From contig NZ_JAESDH010000018.1 in NCBI RefSeq assembly GCF_019249295.1, forward strand, positions 1 to 64,000: a DNA stretch of 64,000 bases, read 5' to 3'. The position numbers and the translations under genes are program-made. Below are positions 1-9,333 of this stretch, piece by piece. Position 1 is the stretch's first letter. The number at the start of each line of letters is the position of its first letter. Origin of the DNA: Alteromonas antoniana. Lineage in GTDB: Bacteria; Pseudomonadota; Gammaproteobacteria; Enterobacterales; Alteromonadaceae. Under the pieces are notes generated by a model. It was not told where the DNA came from and searched no databases. It worked only from the letters and a program-made list of their open reading frames with translations.

Positions 1-68
<68 letters not shown>

Positions 69-180
69 TCTGAACTGATTGTAAGTAACGCTATTGTTAC
101 CTGAGTACTGACATCTTTGTCTGTACTTTTTGAAAGCATTTGCTTTCTATATAAAATCTGATTTATACAGATTTTCTAAC

Positions 181-257
<77 letters not shown>

Positions 258-313
258 TCTGAACTGGTTTGAAAGACTACAGGTTACTGCGTGGTGCCTC
301 TCAAGTGGTGCGT

Positions 314-341
314 ATTATACATAGCGTTTTGCCCTTAGCAA
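314..341 (-). promoter_or_regulatory. Sigma70 promoter of the tRNA-fMet pair
   Basis: On the minus strand there is a perfect -10 hexamer TATAAT (314-319) and a -35-like TTGCTA (336-341), separated by 16 bp. The region just after the -10 is GC-rich (ACGCACC), as is usual for stable-RNA promoters under stringent control. The predicted start is about 50 nt before the mature tRNA 5' end at 257. Confidence 0.75.
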
Positions 342-418
342 GGGGTCTTTTCACAATTATTACCGTTTTTTGACTACCTGTTGTTTAATCCAGCAACCTG
401 CGGTAATTTTGCACGAAT

Positions 419-721
419 TTAGCGGAATTTTTCCATTTTGTCTGCCAGCGTAAAATCCAGCTCACTCAAACCGTCGACATCGTGAGTCGTTAATGTCACT
501 TCAACCCGATTATAAACATTAAACCATTCAGGATGATGTTTGAGCTTTTCCGCCCAAATGGCAATCTGACTCATCCAGCCAAACGCACGAATAAAACTTT
601 TAAAAGTAAATGTTTTGGAAATCGTGTCACCGTCGCGCGACCATTTTTCATCGTCATTAAGTGACGCATTCAAAGAATCCAGTGCATCCTGTATCTCGGA
701 CTCTGATAACCGTGATGTCAT
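419..721 (-). CDS. phhB: Pterin-4a-carbinolamine dehydratase
   Basis: A 100-residue protein of the PCD/DCoH family, which dehydrates 4a-hydroxytetrahydrobiopterin so that the pterin cofactor of phenylalanine hydroxylase can be recycled. The family signature is visible: KHHPEW at residues 61-66 (catalytic His62 and His63), then [11 protein letters not shown] with His80, and Asp90 near the C-terminus. The length is normal for the family. A good ribosome site (AAGGGAG) precedes the ATG at 721. No phenylalanine hydroxylase gene lies in this window, so the partner is presumably elsewhere. It is cytoplasmic and stands alone between the tRNAs and the broken receptor gene. Confidence 0.93.
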   Translation of the reverse strand: MTSRLSESEIQDALDSLNASLNDDEKWSRDGDTISKTFTFKSFIRAFGWMSQIAIWAEKLKHHPEWFNVYNRVEVTLTTHDVDGLSELDFTLADKMEKFR

Positions 722-865
722 TCTTTGCTCCCTTTTTTCATTGCTGCGATGTTAGTAGTAACGCTAACGCAGGTAAGTTAGATCATCCTCAGAGTACTCT
801 GCTTGTGCGGCAGTGCAAGGTGACACACCAAAATCATATACCAGCAGCTGGTAGTTTGCGTTTAC

Positions 866-893
866 AAAAAAAGCCCGGTCATCACCGGGCTTT
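866..893 (-). terminator. Rho-independent terminator of the TonB receptor locus
   Basis: Stem AAAGCCCGGT (870-879) / ACCGGGCTTT (884-893) with a 4-nt loop. Read on the minus strand it is followed by a run of T. It lies about 20 nt past the stop codon of the receptor reading frame that ends at 915. Confidence 0.85.
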
Positions 894-914
894 GGTTTCA
901 AACTGATTTGGTAA

Positions 915-3617
915 TCAGAATTCTACTGCCAGTCTCGCATACAGCTGGCGTCCGCGAGGATCGTGCACTTTTGAGTCAAACCCACTGTTAGTAAATACCT
1001 GAGGAGGCTCCTCATCAAAAATGTTAATGCCACCTAATGTAAGAACGTAGCTTTGCTCAGTATCAAAGAAAGCACCAACGTCGACATTGTATTGCGCATC
1101 GACTGTAACGTGGCTGTCAATCTCATAGAAACCGTCAGCACAGCCGCCAAGGTTCGCAGTGCCATCTGCACAGTTCTGATCATCGTCATATGATGAGATG
1201 TACCGAACAAATATATTCGCTGCATGGATATCGTTAGACCAGTTTAATCCTACGTTAACTCTGAGCTCAGGTGATGACACCCCAATGTTATTGAAATTAC
1301 GACGTCCTGCACCATCGATAGCGCCTGCCTGAGGGTCAACCAGGTCGTACTTTGTCACATAAGTAGCGTTGATTGAGGGTGTAATGAAACCCAAATCGGT
1401 TTCCATCTTATAGCTACTGACAAAATCAATGCCCGATGTTTCCAGCGAACTTGCATTTACGAAGGTGTTATTAACCTGAATTAGCGGGCCCGTCTCCGGA
1501 TCACCTGCACGCACAATACGGTCAGGATCTGACGGGTTGCTGTTAAGTACTGCCTGCGCATTCTCCTGGATGATCAAATCCTCAAACTCGAAATTCCAGT
1601 AGTCGAGCTCAATTGACAGATCCTGGAATGGCTCAAAAGAAAGCCCAAGGTTGTAGGCCGTCGACTCTTCAGGCTTAAGATTTTCATTACCCGAGGTACG
1701 CACTGCCACAAATGCCTGCGCTTGTTGTACTGGGTCGACCAGCTGTTGTAGTGACGTAGAGCCACCGTTTCTTAAGAACACAGTCGGGGCGCGGAACGAG
1801 GTAGAAATAGAACCGCGGAACGAAAGTGTATCGGACGCACGATAGGAAAATGCCAGTTTAGGATCCGTCGTACTGCCAATTGTGCCGCCGTAGTCCTCGT
1901 GACGAACGGCCAGTTGCACGTCCAGATCTTCGGTTACCGGCAATGCCAGTTCGGCAAAGATTGCCCAGACATCCAGCGATCCTTCAAAATCGGGGTTACC
2001 GATGACAAAGGTAAAGCTGTCCTGATTGGCCAGTTCGTCATAATCCTGACTTAGCTGTTCTTCACGGTACTGTGCACCGAGCGCCAACGCGGCAAACCCC
2101 GCATCCATTTCAAACACATCGAATGACGCGAAGCCTTCAATCACTTCCAAATCAGACTTGGAATCAATAACCTCACGCGCCGTAAACGAATTAACCACAT
2201 AGTCTGAGTTTGGTGCTGTCGTGTAAGAGTTAGCAAACGGGTTAAAGTATTCGCAATCCCCTTCGCCGGCAGTCCCGGTTACCGGATTACATTGCGAACC
2301 ACCAAAGCCCTGAAGTGCGAGTTGAAATTCAGTATTGAGTACATCCGGAACCATAAACAGGAAGTCATTCACTGCCCGGGTGTAACTGATCTCCCAGAAA
2401 CCGTTCTCTAACTCGCCCTGTAAATTGGTGCTGAATCTGAATGTATCCGATTCAGTATTTGCCGGATCCCCGTCAAAGCCATTACCTTCTGCGCGGCCAA
2501 AGAACGCCACGTCCTGTCCGAACGGGTTGTACGGATGCGAAGCCGGTACAATTGGCGAGGTCAGAATAGGGAAGCTGGGGGCACCGCCACGCTCTGCGCG
2601 GTTTCTCGCATAGCCAAATTCAGCTGTCCAGGTAAGTGTATCAGAAAGCGCATAAGTCGCTTTGGAGTAGACATTAGTGCGTGTCTCATCTGGCACGTAA
2701 GAGTAGTAAGGCCCAAAGTCAAAGCCACACAATCCTACTTCAAGACCAGGGATAGTCCCGCTCGGTGCACGCAAATCCGGATAGCCGCCAAATTCTTCAC
2801 ACCCATAGGGGTCGATAATAGGTAAAGCCCCGACCCCTGGCACGTTAATGAAGTATGAGCCAGGATTACCGAGTGCACTGGTATCATCCTGAGGCCGGCT
2901 TAGTCTTCAATCGCTGATAAACAGTGGCGAACGATTTGTGTAACTGATGGCAGCCATGACATTACCTTTGTCGTTAGATGCCCCCCATAAGCCCTGCAGT
3001 ACATATTCTTTATTGTCACCGTGCGCACCGTCCTGGTAATCCATCGTGACCATAGCGCCGTCATAATCACGCTTGGTAATAAAGTTAACTACACCGGCGA
3101 CCGCGTCAGAGCCGTATAAGGCAGAGGCACCGTCTTTGACCACCTCCATACGATCTATGGCAATCATTGGTACCAGTGAGCTGGTATCGACGAAGTTAAG
3201 TCCCTCGTTAGTTTGCTGCGCATTGACTACCTGACGCTTATTATTAAGAAGTACCAGCGTAGAGGCCACGCCCAGACCGCGTAAGTTGATGTTTGACGTC
3301 CCGGCCGTCGCATTTTGGGTAAAAGCGTCCGGATTATTTTCAGAACCGGAGTTAATTGTCAGCGTTTGCGTTATATCTGCGATGTTTTTCGCCCCTATGG
3401 CATCTATTGCCACGCTATCGACCACAGCCAGCGGCGAGGGCGATTCAAAATTCTCACTGCGGCGAACAAAGCTTCCCGTTACCAGGATAAGTTCCATATC
3501 TCTGGTTTGTTTTTCTTCTTGTTCTGATTCTTCCTGAGCGAAGGTAAACGTAGGATAGCTGAACAGGCTGGCGCCGATTAAAGCAGCCAGCGCGGTTTTG
3601 CGGGTATTTAGTCTCAT
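915..3617 (-). pseudogene. TonB-dependent receptor interrupted by an in-frame TGA
   Basis: The frame from 3617 to 915 encodes one TonB-dependent outer-membrane receptor of about 900 residues, split only by a TGA codon at 2907-2909. The upstream 236 residues hold a signal peptide (residues 1 to about 27), the TonB-box region with ILVTGSFVRR, and the plug domain. The plug contains NINLRGLGVASTLVLLNN and DGASALYGSDAVAGVVNF. The downstream part (642 residues from a GTG at 2843, with readable residues before it) is the beta-barrel and ends in the expected terminal Phe (LAVEF). The two parts are in the same frame: 2843 and 3617 differ by a multiple of three, and the roughly 20 codons between the TGA and the GTG read as normal receptor sequence (RLSRPQDDTSALGNPGS). 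This is therefore a nonsense change, not a frameshift. Both halves look otherwise undamaged, so the change is recent, a sequencing error, or phase-like variation. The substrate cannot be deduced. Confidence 0.85.
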
Positions 3618-4031
3618 TGTAAAGTCCCATTGTTAGCTTATCACTACCAGCTATCACATCACTCTGTTAGCGACAGGCTTCTCTGTTCCAGTATGTGTTT
3701 TTGCTTTTCTTTTAGGTTTGATGATTTTTTCACCATCACACTGATAGTATGTAGGCCCCTGAGATTTGTAAATTTTTTGTTAGTAATAAGTTTATATAAT
3801 TTACACGGATGGTCTGACCACTTGAGTTTAAAGTAGCGTGAATATCTTGCCGACACGGGTCGTAAATTTTTCCCGCTGACATTCTCTGATAGCACTCTCA
3901 AACGACACGGTAAACAAAAAGCCTTTTAAAAATAGAAGGTTAGAATACTCCCCGCACTTAATAAAGAGGTTGTGAAACCGGTATGGTTTTTGAAACGTTC
4001 TCGCTGATTAAGAATTTCAGATGGGAGAAGC
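3618..4031. other. Intergenic region between divergent receptor and mscS genes
   Basis: A 414-bp gene-free, AT-rich stretch between two divergently transcribed genes, so it must hold both promoters. I see no convincing operator or conserved RNA structure. The ribosome site for the receptor (GGGA) is at its left edge and that for mscS (GGGAGAAGC) at its right edge. Confidence 0.6.
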
Positions 4032-5021
4032 ATGGATTTTCCGGAGCTGGATAAGTTTTACAAACTCATCAATGAAAAGCTGGAAGGTTGGGTAGAGAGC
4101 GGAATTAAACACCTGCCAAACTTGGTAGTGGCGATCCTCATTGCCATTGCGTTCGGCATTCTGGCTAAAATCGTGGGTAATGTGGTAGGCCGGGTCATGC
4201 GCCGGGCTTTTGAATCTAAGCAGATTGCCGGGCTTCTTACTTCTATTATTAAAACCATCATAGCTGTCGCCGGTATTTTCATCGCGCTGGATTTTGTTGG
4301 TCTTCAGGGCACGGTGACTTCCCTTCTGGCGGGTGCCGGGATAGTTGGGCTGGCCATCGGTTTTGCATTTCAGGATATGACCGAAAACCTGATCGCTGGG
4401 ATTGCCATGGGCATCAGGAAGCCTTTTCAGATTGGTGATGTCATCGAAGCGGAAGGGGTATTTGGCAAAGTAGAAGAAATTAACCTTCGCAATACATTAG
4501 TTGAAACGTTTTACGGTCAACTGGAAATAATTCCGAACAAAATCCTGTTCAGAAATATTGTGACGAACTATAGCATTCGGGGGCACCGCCGCATTGAAGT
4601 GCCCGTGGGGATTAGTTATGCGGATGATCCCCAAAAGGCTGCCGACGTCATCGTCGAAGCAATGAATGAGCGCAAATACGTCATCAAGCATGACGAAACC
4701 GCGGTGTATGCGGCCTCATTTGGCGATAGCGGTGTAAATCTGCTGGTCTGGTTCTGGATAAAATACCCCGGCGATCATGGCTTTATGCAGGTAAGACACG
4801 ATGCGGTGGTAACCGTGAAACGGGTATTAGAAGAAAACGACATTCTTATTCCGTTCCCTATTCGTACTCTGGATTTTGGCGCCAAAGGCGGGGAAAAGCT
4901 AAACAGCATGTTATCTGATGTTCGTGATACATCGGAAGCGAAAAACAGCAATACCAACTCGAATAACTCCAGCGCCGATGCATCCGGCAGTGATGATGGC
5001 GCTGAAGGTGAGAGCAACTAA
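4032..5021 (+). CDS. Small-conductance mechanosensitive channel, MscS family
   Basis: A 329-residue inner-membrane channel that opens under membrane tension to release solutes during hypo-osmotic shock. Visible features are an N-terminal amphipathic region, about three membrane segments (residues ~30-50, 70-90 and 95-125) and the Gly/Ala-rich pore helix with GLAIGFAFQDMTENLIAG. After this come the beta domain with FQIGDVIE and the C-terminal alpha/beta domain with VPVGISYADDP. The length and layout match minimal MscS. The last ~40 residues are an acidic Ser/Asn-rich tail that probably is disordered. The start ATG at 4032 has a strong ribosome site (GGGAGAAGC). A small lipoprotein gene follows 26 nt downstream, apparently in the same transcript. 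Confidence 0.93.
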   Translation: MDFPELDKFYKLINEKLEGWVESGIKHLPNLVVAILIAIAFGILAKIVGNVVGRVMRRAFESKQIAGLLTSIIKTIIAVAGIFIALDFVGLQGTVTSLLAGAGIVGLAIGFAFQDMTENLIAGIAMGIRKPFQIGDVIEAEGVFGKVEEINLRNTLVETFYGQLEIIPNKILFRNIVTNYSIRGHRRIEVPVGISYADDPQKAADVIVEAMNERKYVIKHDETAVYAASFGDSGVNLLVWFWIKYPGDHGFMQVRHDAVVTVKRVLEENDILIPFPIRTLDFGAKGGEKLNSMLSDVRDTSEAKNSNTNSNNSSADASGSDDGAEGESN

Positions 5022-5047
5022 TTTAATCAAACCAAATGGAGTGAATT

Positions 5048-5212
5048 ATGAAATCACTATTGAAAACAAAACGTCTGCGTTCAAGTTACACTGTTTTAGT
5101 GCTGGCATTTTTGGCAAGTCTGGCATCAGGTTGCGCCACTATTGAAGGCGCAGGCGAAGATATTGAATCAGCGGGTGATGCGGTAGAAGATGCAGCTGAC
5201 GACGCATCTTAA
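5048..5212 (+). CDS. Entericidin-family small lipoprotein
   Basis: A 54-residue protein. It has a short positively charged N-terminus (MKSLLKTKRLR), a hydrophobic stretch and a lipobox ending LASGC, with Cys29 as the predicted lipidated residue. The mature part is about 25 residues and very acidic (TIEGAGEDIESAGDAVED). This is the pattern of the EcnA/EcnB entericidins: a GC-A-T motif followed by repeated G-x-D/E-I/V-x-x-A-G. Entericidins are small membrane lipoproteins linked to stress-induced lysis in enterobacteria. The actual role here is unknown. It follows the mscS-like gene by 26 nt and is closed by a terminator. The ribosome site is GGAG, 7 nt before the ATG. Confidence 0.85.
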   Translation: MKSLLKTKRLRSSYTVLVLAFLASLASGCATIEGAGEDIESAGDAVEDAADDAS

Positions 5213-5231
5213 GGCTGCTCAATACGCTTAT

Positions 5232-5264
5232 AAAAAGGCTGCGTAGTACGCAGCCTTTTTTATT
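5232..5264 (+). terminator. Bidirectional rho-independent terminator
   Basis: Stem AAAAAGGCTGCG (5232-5243) / CGCAGCCTTTTT (5249-5260) with a 5-nt loop and T-runs on both sides. It ends the mscS-lipoprotein unit and can also stop the opposing MaoC gene. Confidence 0.9.
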
Positions 5265-5310
5265 TTCTACTGACGCACCAGGGCTAATACCAATCCGTAA
5301 CAAAGTATGA

Positions 5311-5766
5311 TCAGCCAGCCGGCACCTCGACTGCGAGCATCAGAAATGTACCTACCAACGCGGGTTTGTCACTTCCTTTAATCGAACATGTTGCCGATAC
5401 ATGAAAGAGCGTACCGGATGGCTTTGTCGTGCGCTCCGTCACTTTAAATGCAAATCGAATCTGACTGCCTACCCTGACAGGCTCAAGAAAACGCAGATTA
5501 TCTATTCCGTAATTAATAACGGACGCAATTTTTTCACTGCTGCCAAGCACCGAAGAAAACGCCTGAGGCAACATGGACGCAGTCATAAATCCGTGTGCTA
5601 TCGTCGTGCCGAACGGGCTTTCCTTCTCACAGCGCGGAACATCAATATGTATCCATTGATGGTCGCCGGTAGCGTCTGCAAACTGATTCACCGCATTTTG
5701 AGAAACATCAGTCCAATCTGGCTGGATTAGTTCATCACCAACCTGTAAGTCTATGAGGCTTTTCAT
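5311..5766 (-). CDS. MaoC-like (R)-enoyl-CoA hydratase
   Basis: A 151-residue single hot-dog-fold MaoC dehydratase. The hydratase-2 active-site pattern is clear: FADATGDHQWIHID, with Asp35 and His40 as the probable catalytic pair, followed by PFGTTIAHGFMTASM. Such enzymes hydrate trans-2-enoyl-CoA to (R)-3-hydroxyacyl-CoA in lipid or polyhydroxyalkanoate metabolism. The length is right for a stand-alone single-domain hydratase. It is transcribed divergently from a LysR regulator that starts 143 bp away and probably controls it. The exact acyl-CoA substrate cannot be told from sequence. Confidence 0.88.
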   Translation of the reverse strand: MKSLIDLQVGDELIQPDWTDVSQNAVNQFADATGDHQWIHIDVPRCEKESPFGTTIAHGFMTASMLPQAFSSVLGSSEKIASVINYGIDNLRFLEPVRVGSQIRFAFKVTERTTKPSGTLFHVSATCSIKGSDKPALVGTFLMLAVEVPAG

Positions 5767-5816
5767 ATTATTTTCTTCTGTTTATTAAACCGTAACAAAA
5801 ATGTACTATTGATTGG

Positions 5817-5829
5817 TTGAATAATTCAA
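5817..5829. promoter_or_regulatory. Candidate LysR-type operator (T-N11-A palindrome)
   Basis: TTGAATAATTCAA is a 13-bp perfect palindrome with the T-N11-A form recognised by LysR-type regulators. It sits between the divergent MaoC and LysR genes, where autoregulated LysR operators usually are. Confidence 0.55.
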
Positions 5830-5909
5830 TTAACTTTTAATAATATGAACTTATAAATAAAACGCGTACACTATCGTTGCATTAACGCTCTGCTAACGGA
5901 CTGTCAGAC

Positions 5910-6812
5910 ATGAACCTGAATCGAATTGATCTGAACCTCTTTGCTGTATTCGACGCCATTTATACGGCAGGAAGTTTAACCAAAGCCGCAGATGTGCTTT
6001 GTATTACCCAGCCCGCGGTCAGTAATTCACTGGCGCGATTACGCGAAATGCTGAATGACCCATTGTTTGTGAGAACGGGTCATAGTATGACGCCAACGCC
6101 TGTCGCGCAGAATATTATCGTACCTGCCAGACAAGCGCTGGCGTTGCTGCGTAAAAGCGTTCAGGAAAGCCATACTTTTGACCCGCTGACCGCAGAAAAG
6201 GCATTCAATTTTGCCAGCAGAGATTTGCTGGAAGTTAGCATTATGCCGCGGCTTATGGCCCGGTTACAAAACCTGGCTCCCAATATTAGTCTGACAAACT
6301 ATGAAATTAACCGAAGCCAGGTTGTCTCAGCGATGGCGAGTGGGACCCTTGATTTTTTTGCCGATGCATCGACCTTCACCGACCCACACCTTTGCAAAGA
6401 AAGAATCGCTGAAGATCGCTTCGTAGTGATGGCCAGAAAGAATCATCCGGCGTTGAAGCACGGATTGGACGTAGATACATTTTTACGCCTCGGACACATT
6501 AACGTTTCGCATCGAAAATCAGGTGCAGGTCCCATTGATATTGCGCTGGACAAAATGGGCAAACGCAGGAAAGTCGCGATGCGCGGTCAACATTTTCTGA
6601 CTGTACCCAGTACCATTGTCAAAACTGATTTGATAGCTTGTCTGCCTTATCATCTGGCCAAGCATTACGATCTGGCAATTTATGAAATGCCTTTCGACAT
6701 TCCTCCTGTTGAATACTACCTGTATTGGCACGTCAGTGCCGATCATGATTACGCACATATGTGGATGCGGGAGCAAATTATGGAAGTTGCAAAGGCTTAC
6801 AAACCACATTAA
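5910..6812 (+). CDS. LysR-family transcriptional regulator
   Basis: A 300-residue regulator with the usual LysR layout. The N-terminal winged helix-turn-helix (residues ~5-65) contains LFAVFDAIYTAGSLTKAAD and ITQPAVSNSLARLREML, followed by the FVRTGHSMTPTPVA wing. A linker helix and a periplasmic-binding-like effector domain follow (residues ~95-295). The sequence resembles the NodD/LeuO branch (MNLNRIDLNLF start). It diverges from the MaoC hydratase gene with a T-N11-A palindrome between them, so it likely regulates that gene and itself. The inducer is unknown; an acyl-CoA or fatty acid is a guess from the neighbour. Confidence 0.92.
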   Translation: MNLNRIDLNLFAVFDAIYTAGSLTKAADVLCITQPAVSNSLARLREMLNDPLFVRTGHSMTPTPVAQNIIVPARQALALLRKSVQESHTFDPLTAEKAFNFASRDLLEVSIMPRLMARLQNLAPNISLTNYEINRSQVVSAMASGTLDFFADASTFTDPHLCKERIAEDRFVVMARKNHPALKHGLDVDTFLRLGHINVSHRKSGAGPIDIALDKMGKRRKVAMRGQHFLTVPSTIVKTDLIACLPYHLAKHYDLAIYEMPFDIPPVEYYLYWHVSADHDYAHMWMREQIMEVAKAYKPH

Positions 6813-6862
6813 CGACAGGCCTGTTTTTGTAAAATTTATTTTTTCACAAACAGTTACCTTCT

Positions 6863-6893
6863 CCGGGGTATAAAAAATAATACCCCGGTATTA
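6863..6893 (+). terminator. Terminator-like hairpin after the LysR gene
   Basis: Stem CCGGGGTAT (6863-6871) / ATACCCCGG (6880-6888) with an A-rich 8-nt loop and a weak T-rich tail. The right arm overlaps an ATAC-N4-GTAT site (6880-6891), so the sequence may also act as an operator for the next gene. Confidence 0.6.
6880..6891. promoter_or_regulatory. ATAC-N4-GTAT site upstream of DUF3718 gene 1
   Basis: ATAC-CCCG-GTAT begins 99 nt before the ATG at 6979. The same dyad is found 98 nt before the starts of the two other DUF3718 genes (9971 and 10585) and upstream of the small exported-protein gene at 18793. The repeat of both motif and spacing suggests a shared operator. The regulator is unknown. 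Here the site doubles as part of the LysR terminator stem, which weakens this one instance. Confidence 0.45.
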
Positions 6894-6978
6894 TTCAGGT
6901 TATTCTTCGATTACTTTTCATACGATTTACTTGCGCTACCGGCCGCCAGGTAACGCCGGAGTATGAGAGGAATTAATC

Positions 6979-7371
6979 ATGTTGAAAAATGTTAAATACC
7001 CCCTGTTTTTGTCGCTAACCCTTGTCGCTTCGCCTTTCGCTGCAGCTGATGTGAATCAGGCACTCGCAAACATCTGCACGATTGTTCAGGCTGACGACAA
7101 AGGGGAATTAAGAAAGAAAATGCGAATGGTAGAATCAGACTATCGTATGAAGCTAAAAGACTACTATTCCGGCGTTAGCTGCAGTGGCAACAGCCTTATC
7201 CGAACAGCGGCATTAAACAATGCTATTGAGACAGGGACGCTACTGGTAAAGAAAATGCCACGCGGAGATCTGTCAGCACCTGAGGCTGATGGAAAAACCT
7301 TACAGGCCTGGTTAACCGAACAGGGGCTTCAGGATAGTCCGCTGGCAGCGGTGATTAACGAAAGAATGTAG
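6979..7371 (+). CDS. DUF3718 family exported protein, copy 1
   Basis: A 130-residue protein of unknown function. A signal peptide (residues 1 to ~23, ending FAAA) is followed by the DUF3718 core: QALANICTIVQADDKGELRK, DYRMKLKDYYSGVSC, GNSLIRTA and EADGKTLQAW. Two Cys residues, in NIC and VSC, are shared by all three copies in this window and may form a disulfide in the periplasm. The ribosome site GAGGAATTAATC precedes ATGTTGAAA, the same start context as the two other copies. It is 3 kb from copies 2 and 3 and separated from them by the antiporter gene. Unlike those, it lacks the hairpin module after its stop codon. Confidence 0.85.
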   Translation: MLKNVKYPLFLSLTLVASPFAAADVNQALANICTIVQADDKGELRKKMRMVESDYRMKLKDYYSGVSCSGNSLIRTAALNNAIETGTLLVKKMPRGDLSAPEADGKTLQAWLTEQGLQDSPLAAVINERM

Positions 7372-7430
7372 CAGGCTTGCTATAGCGAGCAAAAGGTTAT
7401 CAGAAATTTACCTGGCAACCGAATGTTATA

Positions 7431-7459
7431 GAAGCCGGTGATAAGCCGGCTTCGTTATC
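7431..7459 (+). terminator. Hairpin after DUF3718 gene 1
   Basis: Stem GAAGCCGG (7431-7438) / CCGGCTTC (7446-7453) with a 7-nt loop and a weak T tail. It probably terminates the DUF3718 copy 1 transcript. No TTTCAACATGGT element is present here, in contrast to copies 2 and 3. Confidence 0.6.
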
Positions 7460-7834
7460 TGCCCCACGAGTCACCATCCTTTTATCTACACTGGCACCCT
7501 GGACATAAACCCAAGGTAAAATAAGACTCCTCTACGTTTGTGACAAAACAGCGCAATCATCAGCGATCGCTTTCACAAATGCGCGATACACACCCGTAAA
7601 TGATTGTCTGTCTTTACTCTTATTTCAGGCGGTCACTACAGGGAACTGCAAAGCAGACTGCATGCCCTACCCTCGCGGCTGGTTTACGACTTGCTTTCCC
7701 GAACTATTCTGCGACTCGCCACGTACCTACCTTCCGGTATAACAATAAATCACGGGGTTGATGTCGGCTCATCGTAAATGCTCTTTATAGCCTGATGAAC
7801 ACCCTCATCACCGTTTCGGATATAAGGTAGAAAT
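7460..7834. other. Long leader region of the antiporter gene
   Basis: About 375 bp without a gene. Just before the ribosome site lies the hairpin TGATGA (7793-7798) / TCATCA (7805-7810) with loop ACACCC. A second GATG/CATC pair lies at about 7760-7773. I do not recognise any known riboswitch in it, but its length and the hairpin close to the start would allow post-transcriptional control of nhaC. Confidence 0.4.
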
Positions 7835-9322
7835 ATGACAGATGAACAGCACGCTACACCTAAGCTTTTACTTGCACTTACGCCTGTTGTTCTGACACTT
7901 TTTATACTGGGAACACAGATATTTTACTTCGGCGTATTTGAACCCCACATTCCTCTGGCAATTGGCGTGGCGCTAATCAGCATTGTTGGCGTATATCTGG
8001 GTCTTACGTGGGAAGAGATTCGGGCGGGCATTTTCAAAGTTATCCACGTGGCATTGCCATCAGTCAGCGTACTGATTGTCGTAGGCATGATTATCGGTAT
8101 CTGGATAGCAAGTGGAACCGTGCCCACCATTATTTACTACGGATTAAAAACCTTATCACCCGAGATTTTCCTGGCAGCAGGAATGGTGATATGTGCAGTG
8201 GTATCCGTGTCTCTGGGCACAAGCTGGGGAAGTGTCGGAACGGTCGGCCTGGCGCTGATGGGTATCGGTGAGGGGTTTGATATTCCCATGTACTGGACGG
8301 CCGGGGCAGTGGTATCCGGCGCGTTCTTCGGTGATAAAATCTCGCCACTTTCCGATACCACAAACCTTGCTCCTGCGGTGACGGGTACCGATGTGTTTTC
8401 TCACATTCAGAATATGATGGCTACCACCATTCCCGCCATGTTGATCGCGTTTCTGATTTATGTCGGCGTCGGCTTTTTTGTGATTGATACACAAAGTGTG
8501 TCGTTCCAAAAAATAGAAGGGATCACCAACGCGCTGGAAGACAATTTCTATATTTCTGTCTGGGCATTGCTGCCTGCTCTCGTGGTAATGGTGCTGGCGT
8601 TGATGAAGTTTCCGCCTCTTCCCTCGCTATTTGTGGGGGTTGTGGTAGGTGGCGCATTCGCCATGATTACGCAGGGTCAAGGTCTGCAGGCGGTGTTTGA
8701 TTATGCAAACAACGGCTACTCGATTCAAACAAACATAAGTGAGATAGACAGTTTACTTAATCGTGGTGGCATTCAATCTATGATGTGGACCATATCTCTG
8801 GTGCTCATTGCTCTGGCTTTTGGTGGCGCGCTGGAAACCACAGGATGTCTGCGAAGTATTATTAACTCGATAAAGAGCAAAGCAAGGACGTTTGCCGGAA
8901 CACAGGTTGCCGCTGTGGGCACAGCGTTTTCAACCAACCTGGTGGCGGGCGACCCTTACCTGTCGGTCGCATTACCTGGACGTATGTTTTCTCCCGTATA
9001 CCGCGGCATGGGTTACTCGACCCTGAATTTATCGCGGGGAATTGAGGAAGGCGGCACCTTAATGTCTCCGCTTATCCCCTGGAACGCCGGTGGTGCTTTT
9101 GTCATATCAGCTCTCGGTCTGGGGATTTCTGGTGATAGTTTAGAAAACCTGCTCTATATCCCTCTGGCATTTGCATGCTGGACGGCACCAGTCATAGGCA
9201 TTTTTTACGCCTACATGGGTTGGTTCTCGCCTAAGGCCACAGACGAAGAACGCAAGGAGTGGGAGTCATCAGGCGCTGAAATTGCAAAGTTTAATGATGA
9301 TGGTACGCCGGTCGCCAATTAG
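7835..9322 (+). CDS. nhaC: NhaC-family Na+/H+ antiporter
   Basis: A 495-residue inner-membrane protein with about 11-12 hydrophobic segments, fitting the NhaC (IT superfamily) antiporters that exchange cytoplasmic Na+ for H+. Recognisable family blocks are PSVSVLIVVGMIIGIWIASG, SLGTSWGSVGTVG, FFGDKISPLSDTTNLAPA and GTLMSPLIPWNAGGAF. The ISPLSDTTNLAP segment is characteristic of the family. Related proteins can exchange malate or lactate with cations, so the ion specificity is not certain. The ribosome site AAGGTAG precedes the ATG at 7835. It is flanked by DUF3718 genes on both sides but has its own terminator-like hairpin, so it is probably a single-gene transcript. Confidence 0.92.
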   Translation: MTDEQHATPKLLLALTPVVLTLFILGTQIFYFGVFEPHIPLAIGVALISIVGVYLGLTWEEIRAGIFKVIHVALPSVSVLIVVGMIIGIWIASGTVPTIIYYGLKTLSPEIFLAAGMVICAVVSVSLGTSWGSVGTVGLALMGIGEGFDIPMYWTAGAVVSGAFFGDKISPLSDTTNLAPAVTGTDVFSHIQNMMATTIPAMLIAFLIYVGVGFFVIDTQSVSFQKIEGITNALEDNFYISVWALLPALVVMVLALMKFPPLPSLFVGVVVGGAFAMITQGQGLQAVFDYANNGYSIQTNISEIDSLLNRGGIQSMMWTISLVLIALAFGGALETTGCLRSIINSIKSKARTFAGTQVAAVGTAFSTNLVAGDPYLSVALPGRMFSPVYRGMGYSTLNLSRGIEEGGTLMSPLIPWNAGGAFVISALGLGISGDSLENLLYIPLAFACWTAPVIGIFYAYMGWFSPKATDEERKEWESSGAEIAKFNDDGTPVAN

Positions 9323-9333
9323 GTAATCCCCGA

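Noticed and set aside
2907..2909. Selenocysteine codon or programmed readthrough in the TonB receptor
   Set aside because: The position is in the receptor plug/barrel region with no redox context and no adjacent hairpin I can recognise as a SECIS element.
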